A DNA stretch of 64,000 bases from Leptolyngbya sp. Cla-17 (GTDB taxonomy: Bacteria; Cyanobacteriota; Cyanobacteriia; Leptolyngbyales; Leptolyngbyaceae), in NCBI RefSeq assembly GCF_016807185.1, contig NZ_JAEVYN010000007.1, positions 52,029 through 116,028 on the forward strand, given 5' to 3'. A program made the translations under genes and the position numbers. The notes beneath the pieces were generated by a model. It worked only from the letters and a program-made list of their open reading frames with translations, had not been told where the DNA came from and searched no databases. This document shows positions 1-9,605 of this stretch, in pieces (position 1 is the stretch's first letter; every line of letters starts with the position of its first letter).

Positions 1-1392
1 GCTGGCGCATTGGAGCACTGTGATTGTTATGTTCTGTTGTGGTCTCCCCAAGCGGCGTTGAGCGAAATCATAACCGAAGAAGTACGCCAAGTGAGAGAAC
101 GAGCCAATGCGACCAATCGCCCAGGAATTATACCGATTCAGATTGGGCAAGTGGCATCAGTTAACTCTGATTTGAGTGACTATCTAGCAGGGTTGCAGTC
201 GTGGGAATGGCGATCGTCTACTGATGCACCAGCAATTGTTGAAGCCGTTCAAAATCAACTGATCGCTCCTCAGCAAGACAATCGATTGGCTGAGAAAGAT
301 TCATCGGTGCTTCCAGCCTTGATACCGCCTGACAGTCCCTCTACAGAACCAGAGCTTCCAGTCGGTCAAGTGCCGCTTGAGTCTACTTTTTATATTGAGC
401 GTCCACCGATCGAAGCTCAGTGTTATCAGGAAATCGCGCATCCAGGTGCACTGATTCGGATCAAAGCACCCAGGCAGATGGGAAAAACATCGTTGATGGC
501 ACGTATTCTTGATCAGGCACGCAAGCAGGGCTATCGCACGGTGCATCTAAGCTTTCAACTCGCTCCCAGTGATGTGTTAGGCAATGTCGATAAATTAATG
601 CGCTGGTTTTGTCTTTGCGTGAGCCGAAGTTTGCGCTTACCCAATCAGTTAGCTGAGTATTGGGACGATATTTTTGATGGCAACTACAACAGCACCAGTT
701 ATTTTGAGCAGTATTTGCTGGCAGCAAGCAACAGTCCGTTAGTGATTGGTTTAGATGAGGTTGATCGCGTGTTTGCCTATCCAGAAATTGCCAATGATTT
801 TTTGGGATTATTGCGAGCCTGGTATGAGAAGGCAAGATACGGCGATAGCGATAGCGATACCTGGAAAAAGCTTCGACTCATCGTGATTCATTCCACCGAG
901 GTCTACATCCCGATGAATTTGAATCAATCGCCCTTTAATGTGGGACTCTCGATCGAGTTACCTGAACTCACCCTGGAGCAGGTGCAGGACTTAACTCAGC
1001 GCTATCGGCTAGATTGGACACTCAATCAAATAGAGAAACTGATGCGTTTAGTCGGCGGTCATCCTTACTTGTTGCGAGTGGCGATGTATCACGTTGCTCA
1101 TCAAACAATCGCCTTTGAACAGGTACTTGAACAAGCCGCAACCGAAGCAGGCGTTTACAGCGATCATCTTCGTCGTCATTTGTGGAACCTGGAACAACAT
1201 CCAGAATTAGCTAACGCCTTTAGCGATGTGGTGACCGCAAAGACTCCGGTTTCATTAAGGACAATCTTGGCATTTAAACTACATAGTTTGGGACTGGTAA
1301 CGCTCGCAAGCAATCATGTCACCCCACGGTGTGAGCTGTACAGACAGTATTTTTGTGAACATCCGGCAATGGATGAGATTGAATTAACGTGA
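1..1392 (+). CDS. TIR-AAA STAND ATPase, 5' end outside window
   Basis: The frame is open to the left edge, so the N terminus is missing. The visible start resembles the second half of a TIR domain (CYVLLWSP, TEEVRQVRER, GIIPIQI; residues about 1-70). After a proline-rich linker comes a cyanobacterial AAA-like (AAA_35) ATPase from about residue 120, with Walker A variant APRQMGKTSL near residue 155 and Walker B VIGLDEVD near 245. The rest is a helical C-terminal region. TIR domains joined to STAND ATPases act in signalling or in NAD-consuming defence in other bacteria; a defence role here is inference. The next gene, a related ATPase with WD40 repeats, starts 10 bp downstream, so the two are probably co-transcribed. 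The family is fairly sure, the role is not. Confidence 0.8.
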   Translation, partial: AGALEHCDCYVLLWSPQAALSEIITEEVRQVRERANATNRPGIIPIQIGQVASVNSDLSDYLAGLQSWEWRSSTDAPAIVEAVQNQLIAPQQDNRLAEKDSSVLPALIPPDSPSTEPELPVGQVPLESTFYIERPPIEAQCYQEIAHPGALIRIKAPRQMGKTSLMARILDQARKQGYRTVHLSFQLAPSDVLGNVDKLMRWFCLCVSRSLRLPNQLAEYWDDIFDGNYNSTSYFEQYLLAASNSPLVIGLDEVDRVFAYPEIANDFLGLLRAWYEKARYGDSDSDTWKKLRLIVIHSTEVYIPMNLNQSPFNVGLSIELPELTLEQVQDLTQRYRLDWTLNQIEKLMRLVGGHPYLLRVAMYHVAHQTIAFEQVLEQAATEAGVYSDHLRRHLWNLEQHPELANAFSDVVTAKTPVSLRTILAFKLHSLGLVTLASNHVTPRCELYRQYFCEHPAMDEIELT

Positions 1393-1402
1393 TCGACAAC
1401 CC

Positions 1403-1518
1403 ATGAATCAACGTTTAACTTACAACTATCAAGTTGGGGGCAGCCTACCTCCGAACGCTTTATCGTATGTCGAGCGACAGGCAGATCAAGCTTTATACGA
1501 AAAGCTAAAAGCGGGTGA
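1403..1518 (+). pseudogene. 5' fragment of AAA-WD40 gene, cut off by IS630
   Basis: ATG at 1403 begins MNQRLTYNYQVGGSLPPNAL, the usual N terminus of cyanobacterial AAA_35-WD40 proteins. The frame runs for 39 codons to the IS630 element. Removing the element and one copy of TGA (1516-1518 and 2671-2673) joins it in frame to the gene downstream, giving KAGEFCYVLNSRQMGKSS, a typical continuous Walker A region. It is therefore the detached start of the gene at 2684-6040. Confidence 0.88.
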
Positions 1519-1584
1519 TACCAAATTAAATTGGAGCCATTACAGATCAGATAAACTGAGCGATGTAGAGGTGAGAGTCTAACA

Positions 1585-2100
1585 ATGGCTGGAGTAAGCG
1601 CAATCGCAATTAAAGAAAGTCTCGAGGAGCTAGGCACCCGTTTGCGAGCGGTTGAACAGCCGATACTCAAAGAGCGATTGCAAGTGTTGTACTGGCTCAA
1701 ACAAGCGCACGCACCGAGTGTCAGTCAGATTGCGATTGCAATTGGCAGGCATCGGGGCACGGTGCAAAAATGGTTAGCCCTGTACCGAGCGCAAGGATTA
1801 GAAGCATTGCTGGTGGTTAAACCCACTCCAGGAGGAGGCAACCGGGTGATTCCAATGTGGGCGGAGGTTGCCTTAGCCAAGCGATTGCAGGAACCGAGCA
1901 ATGGGTTTAGCAGCTATGGGAAGGTGCAGCAGTGGCTGTTAGAGAGTTTAGGGGTAGAAGCCGAGTATCATGCGGTCTACCAGATGACGCGCTATCGACT
2001 CAAAGCGAAACTCAAGGTCGCCCGTCCTCAAAACATCAAGCAGAACCGAGTCCAGCGAGAGGCATTTAAGCAAACCTCGCAGACGACCTCGACTTATTGA
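1585..2100 (+). CDS. IS630 transposase OrfA (HTH part)
   Basis: This 171-residue protein is the N-terminal part of an IS630-type transposase. It has a helix-turn-helix region (SVSQIAIAIGRHRGTVQKWL, residues about 45-64) followed by a winged-helix-like segment (GFSSYGKVQQWLLESLGV). The stop at 2098-2100 overlaps the TTG start of OrfB at 2097. The OrfB frame is open only from 2070, so any -1 frameshift joining the two must occur in 2070-2100. I see no canonical slippery heptamer there, so translational re-coupling at the overlap is an alternative. Confidence 0.88.
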   Translation: MAGVSAIAIKESLEELGTRLRAVEQPILKERLQVLYWLKQAHAPSVSQIAIAIGRHRGTVQKWLALYRAQGLEALLVVKPTPGGGNRVIPMWAEVALAKRLQEPSNGFSSYGKVQQWLLESLGVEAEYHAVYQMTRYRLKAKLKVARPQNIKQNRVQREAFKQTSQTTSTY

Positions 2101-2663
2101 GTCAGTACTATCGGCAGGTGCGCCAGGATGAGCGACCGATTCGTTACTTCGCACAAGATGAGAGTCGCTTTGGACTTCACACGCTCATCGGACGATTAAT
2201 TACGGCAGTTGGGGTTAAACCCATCGGGGCGTGGCAATGGATATTCAAAGCATTCTGGCTATACGGTGCTGTGGAACCTACCACAGGAGAGTCCTTTTTC
2301 TTGCAATTCTCCCATGTCGATACCGCATGCTACCAATGGTTCTTAGATGAGTTCTCCAAGGCTTACCCCGATAGTCTCAACATCCTGCAAGTGGATAACG
2401 GACGGTTCCACAAAGGCAAAGACCTTATTGTGCCAGAGAACATTATCTTGGTGTTTCAACCGCCTTACTGCCCAGAGTTAAATCCTATCGAGCGTTTATG
2501 GGAACATCTCAAGGCGGATCTCAAGTGGGCTGCGTTCAAAACGCTTGACCAACTGCAATCCAGGGTTGATCAACTCTTAGCCCAGCTAACCCCTCAAGTG
2601 ATTGCTTCCCTTACAGGCTACCCCTTTATCCTCAATGCACTATCTGTCATTGACACCATTTAA
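2097..2663 (+). CDS. IS630 transposase OrfB (DDE catalytic part)
   Basis: This 188-residue DDE catalytic domain contains FAQDESRFGL (first Asp), ILQVDNGRFHKG (second Asp) and CPELNPIERLWEHLK (Glu), the IS630/Tc1-mariner superfamily signature. It is read in the -1 frame relative to OrfA and overlaps it by 4 bp. The same sequence is encoded by copy B at 14136-14702. The element is probably still active, since neither copy shows an internal lesion. Confidence 0.9.
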   Translation: MSQYYRQVRQDERPIRYFAQDESRFGLHTLIGRLITAVGVKPIGAWQWIFKAFWLYGAVEPTTGESFFLQFSHVDTACYQWFLDEFSKAYPDSLNILQVDNGRFHKGKDLIVPENIILVFQPPYCPELNPIERLWEHLKADLKWAAFKTLDQLQSRVDQLLAQLTPQVIASLTGYPFILNALSVIDTI

Positions 2664-2683
2664 ATTGGTATGAGTTTTGTTAT

Positions 2684-5600
2684 GTGTTGAACTCTCGGCA
2701 GATGGGCAAATCCAGTCTGCGCGTCCGCACCATGCGTCGGTTGCAAGGTGATCACATTGTCTGTGTTGTGATTGATGTGACTGCGATTGGCACTCAGCAG
2801 GTCACGCCCGACCGCTGGTATGCCGGGTTGGTAGGCACGATCGTCAACAGTTTGAAGCTGCAAATCAACCTACGATCGTGGTGGCGTGAGCATGAGCATC
2901 TTTCGGCTGTAAATCGCTTGAACGTTTTCATTGAGTCAGTGCTGCTGGTCGAAATTCATCAACCGATCGTGATTTTTATTGATGAAATTGATAGCATTCT
3001 CAGTCTCATGTTCAAAGATGATTTCTTTGCGTTTATTCGCGCCTGCTACAACAAACGTGCGGATGCCCCAGACTACAATCGCCTGACTTTTGCACTCCTA
3101 GGTGTAGCCGCCGCTTCCGATCTAGTGCAAGACAAGAACCGCACACCGTTTAACATTGGGCAGATCATTGACTTAAATGGTTTCCAATTGCATGAAACCC
3201 AACCGCTCATTCAGGGATTAGCGACAAAGGTCAGCAATCCTGAAGCCGTGTTGCGTACAGTCTTAGATTGGACGGGGGGGCAGCCCTTTTTGACCCAAAA
3301 GCTGTGTGATTTAGTCCTCAACACTGCCACGCCTATACCCGCTAACGCTGTTGACTGGATCGAACAACAAGTTTCTCAAAACGTCATTCAGAATTGGGAA
3401 GCACAGGATGAACCAGAGCATCTCAAGACAATCCGCGATCGCCTGTTACGAAATGAACGACGGGTAGCCCAACTTTTGGGACTGTATCAGCAAGTTTTGC
3501 AGCTGGACGGAATTGCAGCTGATGGCAGTTTTGGGCAAGTGGAATTGCAGCTATCGGGCTTAGTGGTTAAACAGCAGGGCAAATTAAAAGTTTACAACCG
3601 CATTTATGCCTCTGTGTTCGATCTCCGTTGGGTGGAAAAAGCGTTGTCAGATTTACGTCCCTACGCTGAAGCACTGAATGCCTGGATCGCTTCCAATCAA
3701 GAAGACGCATCACCGCTGCTGCAAGGGCAGGCACTCCAAAACGCGCAAGCGTGGGCAGCCGGTAAGAGCCTGAGTACTGAAGATTATCAATTTTTGAATG
3801 CCAGCCAAGAGCGCCAACAACGCGAGGCACAACGAACCGCGAAGCGGCAGATCAGAGTTGGGTCTGCGTTTTTAAGTCTGTCTTTGGTTGGCACGATGAC
3901 AGCGGTTATTCTGGCAAGTATGGTGTACAAAGTTGAGCAGATTCAAGCGTTGAATGCAGTCTCTGAGAAGCTACTTGGGTCCAATCAACAATTGGAAACG
4001 CAGCAACTAGAGGCACTGATTGCCAGCGTGAAGGCAAGTCAGCAGCTAAAAGACGTTGTTGGTAACCAAAGCGAATTAAAAACCAAAACGGCAAATGTTC
4101 TGCAACAGGTAATCTATGCGATTCAGGAATCCAATCGCTTAGAGCGACATCACGACTCCGTTAACAGCGTTAGCTTTAGTCCGGATGGACAGACCATTGC
4201 CTCTGCTAGTGACGACAAAACTATCAAACTTTGGAGTCGTGATGGGACTGAGCTAAAAACTTTGAATGGACATCACGACTCCGTTAACAGCGTCAGCTTT
4301 AGTCCCGATGGACAGACCATTGCCTCCGCCAGTGACGACAAAACCATCAAACTTTGGAGTCGTGATGGGACTGAGCTAAAAACTTTGAATGGACATCGTG
4401 GGACTGTTACCAGTGTGAGCTTTAGTCCGGATGGACAGACTATTGCCTCTGCTAGTGACGACAAAACCATTAAACTCTGGAAGCGCGATGGCATTGAATT
4501 GAAAACCTTAACCGGGCATAACGGTGCCGTCACCAGTGTCAGCTTTAGTCCGGATGGGCAGACCATCGCCTCTGCTAGTGAAGATAGCACTGTAAAACTC
4601 TGGAACCGAGAGGGTAAAGCACTCAAAACCCTCAAAGGTCATGGAGACAAAGTTTATAGTGTGAGTTTTAGTCCCGATAGTCAGATACTGGCGACGGCAA
4701 GTTGGGATTATACAGTCAAACTTTGGAGGCGCGATGGCACGCCACTAAAGACATTGTTGGGACACAATGATCGCGTCATGAGCGTCAGTTTCAGCCCGGA
4801 TGGACAGACGATCGTCACCGCGAGTAGCGACAAAACGATCAAGCTTTGGCGGCAGGACGGCACCTTACTCAAAACTCTGAAAGGACACAACGACCGCATT
4901 ACCAGCGTCAGTTTCAGCCCGGATGGACAGACGATCGCGTCAGCTAGCTTTGATCAAACGATCCGCTTTTGGAAAATCGATGGCAGCTTGCCGTTAATTC
5001 TGCAAGGGCACACTGGCGATGTTTATAAAGTCAGTTTCAGCCCGAATGGGCAGACAATCGCAACGGCAAGTTACGATCGCACCGTCAAACTGTGGAACCG
5101 AGATGGTAGAGCGCTCACAACTTTGAAGGGACATCGCGAGCGCGTGTGGGACATCAGTTTCAGCCCGGATGGTCAAACCATTGCCACTGCCAGTTGGGAT
5201 AAAACCATCAAACTTTGGCGACGCGACGGTAGGCTGCTTGGCACTTTGACCGGACACAGCGGGTGGGTTATGAGCGTTAGCTTCAGTCCCGATGGTCAAA
5301 CGATCTCGTCAACAGGCAGCGACCGAAGCATCATCCTCTGGAATGCCAGCAGCAAAAAGATTAAACAAAAGTGGCACACCAACCATCAGGGGAACGTTGC
5401 AGATATTCGCTTTAGCCCCGTTAACGTTAGTCTGCCGTTGGGTACTAACCAGACCATCAGCGGAGCCATGCTCGAAGGTGCGATCGCAACTGCCAGCGAT
5501 GACAAAACTGTCAAACTCTGGAGCCACGATGGTAAAGCAATTGGAGAGCTAAAAGGACATCGTGATGAAGTCAATGGCATTAATTTTAGCCCAGACGGAA

Positions 5601-6040
5601 AAACCATTGCGACTGCTAGCGATGACAAAACTGTCAAACTTTGGGCGCTGGATGGCACGCTCCTGAGAACCTTAACCGGACACACTGAGCGCATCATATC
5701 TGTTAGTTTCAGCCCTGACGGCAACGTGATGGCCACAGCAGGTTTCGATAAAACCATTAAACTTTGGCGGACATCAGATGGTAGCCCACTTCAAACGTTT
5801 TCTGGTCATACCGATTGGGTCTGGCATGTCAGCTTTAGCCCCGACGGTAAACTACTTGCATCTGCCAGCCGCGATCAAACAACCAGGCTTTGGCAACTCG
5901 ATAGCACTAAGCAACAGCTTTCAGAGTTGAAAGCGCTATTACCTTTTAGCTGTCAGTGGCTACACGATTATTTGAAGACAAATCCAAAATTGGAAGAGTA
6001 CGATCGCCACATCTGCAACAGTTACGGTGATGCTCCATAA
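2684..6040 (+). CDS. AAA-like ATPase with 14 WD40 repeats, 5'-truncated
   Basis: This 1118-residue STAND-type protein starts, in its current form, at a GTG just inside the old gene. It keeps the Walker A (NSRQMGKSSL, residues 3-12) and Walker B (IVIFIDEID, about 88-96). A hydrophobic segment (about 393-417) may anchor it in the membrane. A helical linker follows, then 14 WD40 repeats (about 490-1080), enough for two seven-bladed propellers, most with the core SFSPDGQTIASAS and DKTIKLW. Repeats 1-4 are nearly identical at DNA level, which suggests recent unit duplication. The missing N-terminal 40 residues lie at 1403-1518 beyond an IS630. Translation now would need initiation within or next to the IS. 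The likely role is ligand-sensing signal transduction or defence; no effector domain is visible. Confidence 0.85.
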   Translation: MLNSRQMGKSSLRVRTMRRLQGDHIVCVVIDVTAIGTQQVTPDRWYAGLVGTIVNSLKLQINLRSWWREHEHLSAVNRLNVFIESVLLVEIHQPIVIFIDEIDSILSLMFKDDFFAFIRACYNKRADAPDYNRLTFALLGVAAASDLVQDKNRTPFNIGQIIDLNGFQLHETQPLIQGLATKVSNPEAVLRTVLDWTGGQPFLTQKLCDLVLNTATPIPANAVDWIEQQVSQNVIQNWEAQDEPEHLKTIRDRLLRNERRVAQLLGLYQQVLQLDGIAADGSFGQVELQLSGLVVKQQGKLKVYNRIYASVFDLRWVEKALSDLRPYAEALNAWIASNQEDASPLLQGQALQNAQAWAAGKSLSTEDYQFLNASQERQQREAQRTAKRQIRVGSAFLSLSLVGTMTAVILASMVYKVEQIQALNAVSEKLLGSNQQLETQQLEALIASVKASQQLKDVVGNQSELKTKTANVLQQVIYAIQESNRLERHHDSVNSVSFSPDGQTIASASDDKTIKLWSRDGTELKTLNGHHDSVNSVSFSPDGQTIASASDDKTIKLWSRDGTELKTLNGHRGTVTSVSFSPDGQTIASASDDKTIKLWKRDGIELKTLTGHNGAVTSVSFSPDGQTIASASEDSTVKLWNREGKALKTLKGHGDKVYSVSFSPDSQILATASWDYTVKLWRRDGTPLKTLLGHNDRVMSVSFSPDGQTIVTASSDKTIKLWRQDGTLLKTLKGHNDRITSVSFSPDGQTIASASFDQTIRFWKIDGSLPLILQGHTGDVYKVSFSPNGQTIATASYDRTVKLWNRDGRALTTLKGHRERVWDISFSPDGQTIATASWDKTIKLWRRDGRLLGTLTGHSGWVMSVSFSPDGQTISSTGSDRSIILWNASSKKIKQKWHTNHQGNVADIRFSPVNVSLPLGTNQTISGAMLEGAIATASDDKTVKLWSHDGKAIGELKGHRDEVNGINFSPDGKTIATASDDKTVKLWALDGTLLRTLTGHTERIISVSFSPDGNVMATAGFDKTIKLWRTSDGSPLQTFSGHTDWVWHVSFSPDGKLLASASRDQTTRLWQLDSTKQQLSELKALLPFSCQWLHDYLKTNPKLEEYDRHICNSYGDAP

Positions 6041-6412
6041 CTCTCATCGTATTTATACAGAAGGTAATGGGTAAAGGTAATGCCGCAAAAGCAGGCAATT
6101 TCAGGAAACACTGGTAGTCTAAAGTTTAGGGAAAACCGAGTACTCAACTTCCTAGCTAAGATTGCTCTGGTTTCCACTGGGTGGAGGACGGAAGCAATAT
6201 TTATTGAAAACTGTTGACCAGACAACGAAAACTAACCAATATGCGGAGGTTCCAGCTCTGATCTCTGTCCGTGCAGCCATTGATTGGGTGAACGAGCAGG
6301 CTAGTGAGGAGTAGGTTCGGTTTTCTCACTCCAGACATCCCTGTGGTGAGTCGGCTTCACTGGAGAAAGGTTTATTATCCCAGCCGAGCTAGCCCAGAGA
6401 GGAACACGAAGC
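6041..6412. other. Intergenic, no gene seen
   Basis: This stretch separates the WD40 gene from the HEAT-repeat gene. I see no reading frame of note, no terminator with a T run and no repeat. A GAGAGGA element just before 6413 is a plausible ribosome-binding site for the next gene. Confidence 0.5.
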
Positions 6413-9136
6413 GTGAGATCCATTTCCGCCCTACTGAGAGCGTTACAGCACCCAGACGATGAGATGCGGAGGTTCGCCGTGTCTGACCTCTGCGAGCATC
6501 ACCAGCGAACTGATCCGCGAGTGCTTCAAGCCCTATCTGAGCAGTTATTGCAGGACGAATGTGAGCACGTGCGGGAGGTGGTGGCGGAGTCACTCGGTAA
6601 GCTGGGCACGATCGCAGTTCCCCTACTCATCACTACACTCAATGACGCTGACTCCTATGTGCGAGGAAAGGCGGCACAACAACTCGGTGAATTAGGCGAT
6701 GAACGGGCGATCGCACCGCTAATCCAAACCCTGCAAGATGACCACCAGGACGTACGGTATAAAGCCGTAGATGCCTTGTTGGAATTGCATTCGACGCAGG
6801 CGATTGCAGCGGTCATTCAATTTTTGCAGCAACACTATTTGACCAGCGATAGCTTGTATGAGGGTCTCATCCGTAAGCTGCTCCTGCTCCAGCCAGAACC
6901 AGTGGTCGATCTTTTGCTGCAAGCGCTAACCACCAACCCCAGTGACCAAGTGCGTCAAGAAGCCGCAAAAATCCTGGCAGAGGTGGGAGATGCGCGAGCC
7001 ATTCAACCGTTAGTCACGCTGTTTGAACACCGGATGCTCAACGTTAACGAAACAGCCGCTCGAGCCTTGGTGCAATTAGGCCCAATGGCAATTCCGGCTT
7101 TGCAAGACGCGCTCGCTGCTGAATCGCCTTGGCGAGTATTGTGGGCCAGTTATACCCTCGTGCAACTGGGTGAATCCGAGGCTTTGGCAACCCTACTAAA
7201 TTTACTGCATCACTCATTCTGGGGGATTCGCCAGTATGCCATTGCTAATTTGACGAAGCTCGGTGATCGCCGAAGCGTAGAACCCATCATTGCGTGTCTT
7301 CAAGACTCCCATGACAAAGTGCAATTGCAGGCAGTCCAGGCATTAGGCGCATTAAAAGACGATCGCGCGATTGAACCCTTGCTGGAATTGGCTCAGTCGT
7401 CTCCAGAACCTCTGTGGCGATCAATCATTGGAGTCTTGAGTCAGTTTAATCATCCACGGATCGCCGCACTGATGCTCACAGTGGTGCCACATTCTGAGCC
7501 AGTAATTCGGTCTTACGCCATCCTTGCTCTCAAAGCAGGCAAGTCAGAGCAAAGCCTTCCCCTCCTGATCAATGCTCTTGAAGACCCAGATTGGCACGTT
7601 CGGGAAGCGGCGACTCAAGGGTTGGGCGATCTCGGTGACTCGGCAGCGGTGCGGCCTCTGATACAGCGATTCAAGCAAATTGCGGAATACGGTCGATTCC
7701 AGCAAACTCAGGAGACCAGTGAAAACACGACCGCCGCCTTGCTCAAACTCGGAAAACCTGTGGTTGCGCCCTTGATTGCGGTCTTGAAAGCTTCAACGCA
7801 TGACCGAATTCGTGCTCGGGCGATCCTGCTATTGGGGCAATTGCAAGATCGAAGAGCCGTACCCGTGTTAGCAAAGCTTTTGCATCCATCCGAAATAGAA
7901 ACGCATTATTTGCACAAAGCACAGCAAATCGCAGAGCGGGCAACAGCCGCAACAGCACTGGGCATGATCGGCGATGTCAGCGCGATCGATCCCTTAATTG
8001 CGGCTTCAAAAGACAGCGAAGAGGAGGTGGTTTTAAGAGTTGCCGAGGCCTTGAGCCAATTTCAGCTTCCCATCGTGGTGGAAACCCTGATTCAAATCTT
8101 GCGGAAGTGGAATGGTTGGCACTTCGCCTATTCGGGACAACCAGAAGCGGTCCAAGCGATCGCCCAAACGCTGGCACAAATTGGCGATCAACGGGCGATT
8201 GAACCACTGATTAAAGTCCTAGCCTGGGGTTATGAGTATCCCTGTGGTCTGGGCATGCAGGAGGAGGCAGACCGCACCGGCGGAGGCTCACCCAACCTAA
8301 CAACAGGAGATGTATTGGCAGCCGATCAAGCCATTGCAGCCACCTTAACCCAACTGACAGGCATGACCATTTCAGACTTGTTACTGGGCATGGTGCGAGA
8401 CGAAGCCCATCCTTTGCGAGAAACAGCCGCGATCGCCTTGGGCAGAGTGGGAGACTTAACCCTGGTTCCAGTGATGGATGCTCTGCAGGACGAAGATGCT
8501 TTTGTCCGACGCAGCGCCGCTTGCGCTCTGGGTATGATGTACGACGAGCGGGCGGTTCTCCCTCTTACAGACGCGTTGCAAGAGGCAGAAGATGAGGTGG
8601 TTTTACAGGCGAGCGAATCCTTGCGCTGGCTAGCGGTGCACCATCGGCATGTTCTTGAGGCAGTCCCAATCCTGTGTCAACTGTTAACTCATTCAAATTG
8701 GCAAATTCGGGCGGCGGCGGCCAGAGCCTTGAGCCAGTCACCTGATGAACAAAGCTTGATACCGCTCGTGACAAGCCTCAGCGATCCTCATCCTACGGTG
8801 CGTAAGTCGGTGGTCTTTGCCTTGCGCTACCTAGGCGATGAGCGGGCGATCGCGCCCGTGCAAGCCCAACTGAACGATGAAGACCTGGGAGTACGACTGG
8901 AAGCGATCCGTTGTTTAGGTGAAATCGGGGTTTCAGAAAGTGTTGAACCGCTGACCGAACTGTTGACCAATCCAGAGATGAAAGTGCGACTGGGTGCAGT
9001 AATAGCACTGCATCAGATCGGTATGGCATCTGCTGTCACCGCTCTCATGACAGCCCTTCAGGATGAAAGCCCCCCTGTGCAGGACATGGCCAGTTGGGCG
9101 TTAAAGGAACTTGGCGGACGTGCTGAACTCGATTGA
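6413..9136 (+). CDS. HEAT-repeat (PBS-lyase type) protein
   Basis: This 907-residue protein is built almost entirely of HEAT/PBS-lyase repeats of about 31 residues. Recurring cores such as LGDERAIAPLIQTLQD, VREAATQGLGDLGD and VRRSAACALG run from residue 10 to the end. It has no signal peptide, membrane segment or catalytic domain. The GTG start fits a purine-rich GAGAGGA 13 bp upstream. HEAT solenoids of this type act as protein-interaction scaffolds or phycobilin-lyase relatives. No phycobilisome gene is nearby and the STAND ATPases lie upstream on the same strand, so an adaptor role is possible but unproven. Confidence 0.85.
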   Translation: MRSISALLRALQHPDDEMRRFAVSDLCEHHQRTDPRVLQALSEQLLQDECEHVREVVAESLGKLGTIAVPLLITTLNDADSYVRGKAAQQLGELGDERAIAPLIQTLQDDHQDVRYKAVDALLELHSTQAIAAVIQFLQQHYLTSDSLYEGLIRKLLLLQPEPVVDLLLQALTTNPSDQVRQEAAKILAEVGDARAIQPLVTLFEHRMLNVNETAARALVQLGPMAIPALQDALAAESPWRVLWASYTLVQLGESEALATLLNLLHHSFWGIRQYAIANLTKLGDRRSVEPIIACLQDSHDKVQLQAVQALGALKDDRAIEPLLELAQSSPEPLWRSIIGVLSQFNHPRIAALMLTVVPHSEPVIRSYAILALKAGKSEQSLPLLINALEDPDWHVREAATQGLGDLGDSAAVRPLIQRFKQIAEYGRFQQTQETSENTTAALLKLGKPVVAPLIAVLKASTHDRIRARAILLLGQLQDRRAVPVLAKLLHPSEIETHYLHKAQQIAERATAATALGMIGDVSAIDPLIAASKDSEEEVVLRVAEALSQFQLPIVVETLIQILRKWNGWHFAYSGQPEAVQAIAQTLAQIGDQRAIEPLIKVLAWGYEYPCGLGMQEEADRTGGGSPNLTTGDVLAADQAIAATLTQLTGMTISDLLLGMVRDEAHPLRETAAIALGRVGDLTLVPVMDALQDEDAFVRRSAACALGMMYDERAVLPLTDALQEAEDEVVLQASESLRWLAVHHRHVLEAVPILCQLLTHSNWQIRAAAARALSQSPDEQSLIPLVTSLSDPHPTVRKSVVFALRYLGDERAIAPVQAQLNDEDLGVRLEAIRCLGEIGVSESVEPLTELLTNPEMKVRLGAVIALHQIGMASAVTALMTALQDESPPVQDMASWALKELGGRAELD

Positions 9137-9166
9137 TGGCACGGTTCTGGGTCTTTGAGTCCTTGA

Positions 9167-9337
9167 GGCAAAGACAGCGAAGACACTGTTGGCGAAACAT
9201 TGCTTAACGCACTGAGAGACCTGAACTGCTGTCGTTCCTTAGCTGAAAGTCATTGGTTTTGTAAGTCGAGTAACGACGGAATAGGTAGTTCAGCTATGAA
9301 GAAATAATTCGCCAACAGTGTCTACGCTACCTTTGCC
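9167..9337. repeat. 171-bp element with 30-bp inverted ends
   Basis: Arms at 9167-9196 and 9308-9337 are inverted repeats with 27 of 30 matches; both contain ACACTGTTGGCGAA. The 111 bp between them holds no gene. The form is that of a miniature inverted-repeat element. No target duplication could be fixed. Confidence 0.6.
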
Positions 9338-9372
9338 CCTACATGCCAAGGCTTTCGGTAATACTCGAATTC

Positions 9373-9410
9373 AAAACCGTAACTTTCTGTTCAAATGCGC
9401 CCGCTGGTCC
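9373..9410 (+). repeat. Solo end of the 251-bp palindromic element
   Basis: This sequence (AAACCGTAACTTTCTG, then GCGCCCGCTGGTCC) closely matches the right arm of the inverted-repeat element at 25189-25439. No partner arm was found nearby, so it is probably a one-ended remnant. Confidence 0.6.
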
Positions 9411-9605
9411 ATCTGCCGAAACTCTCTCATACCCGATTAGCATAGTCAGAAGTTCTAATGTACTGCAACTGTATCAGAACTCGTCAAACCTGCCCTATTT
9501 TGGCACATAGATTAATTGACAAGTTGTTTTACAAAGGTTAAGGGCTGAAACGCTACTTTGCCCTGACAGACCCCAACCGTAAAACAAACGGTGGTTTATT
9601 TTACA

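Larger units (their letters stand above)
1519..2670 (+). mobile_element. IS630-family element, copy A
   Basis: The element is 1152 bp with imperfect terminal inverted repeats beginning TACCAA and ending TTGGTA. It holds two overlapping transposase reading frames. It sits inside the AAA-WD40 gene; the rebuilt frame implies a 3-bp duplication TGA rather than the TA usual for IS630. A copy of the same length, encoding the same proteins, lies in the opposite orientation at 14129-15280. Confidence 0.9.

Noticed and set aside
4273..5757. Minus-strand reading frames opposite the WD40 repeats
   Set aside because: They are antisense shadows of a periodic coding sequence and have no independent family features.
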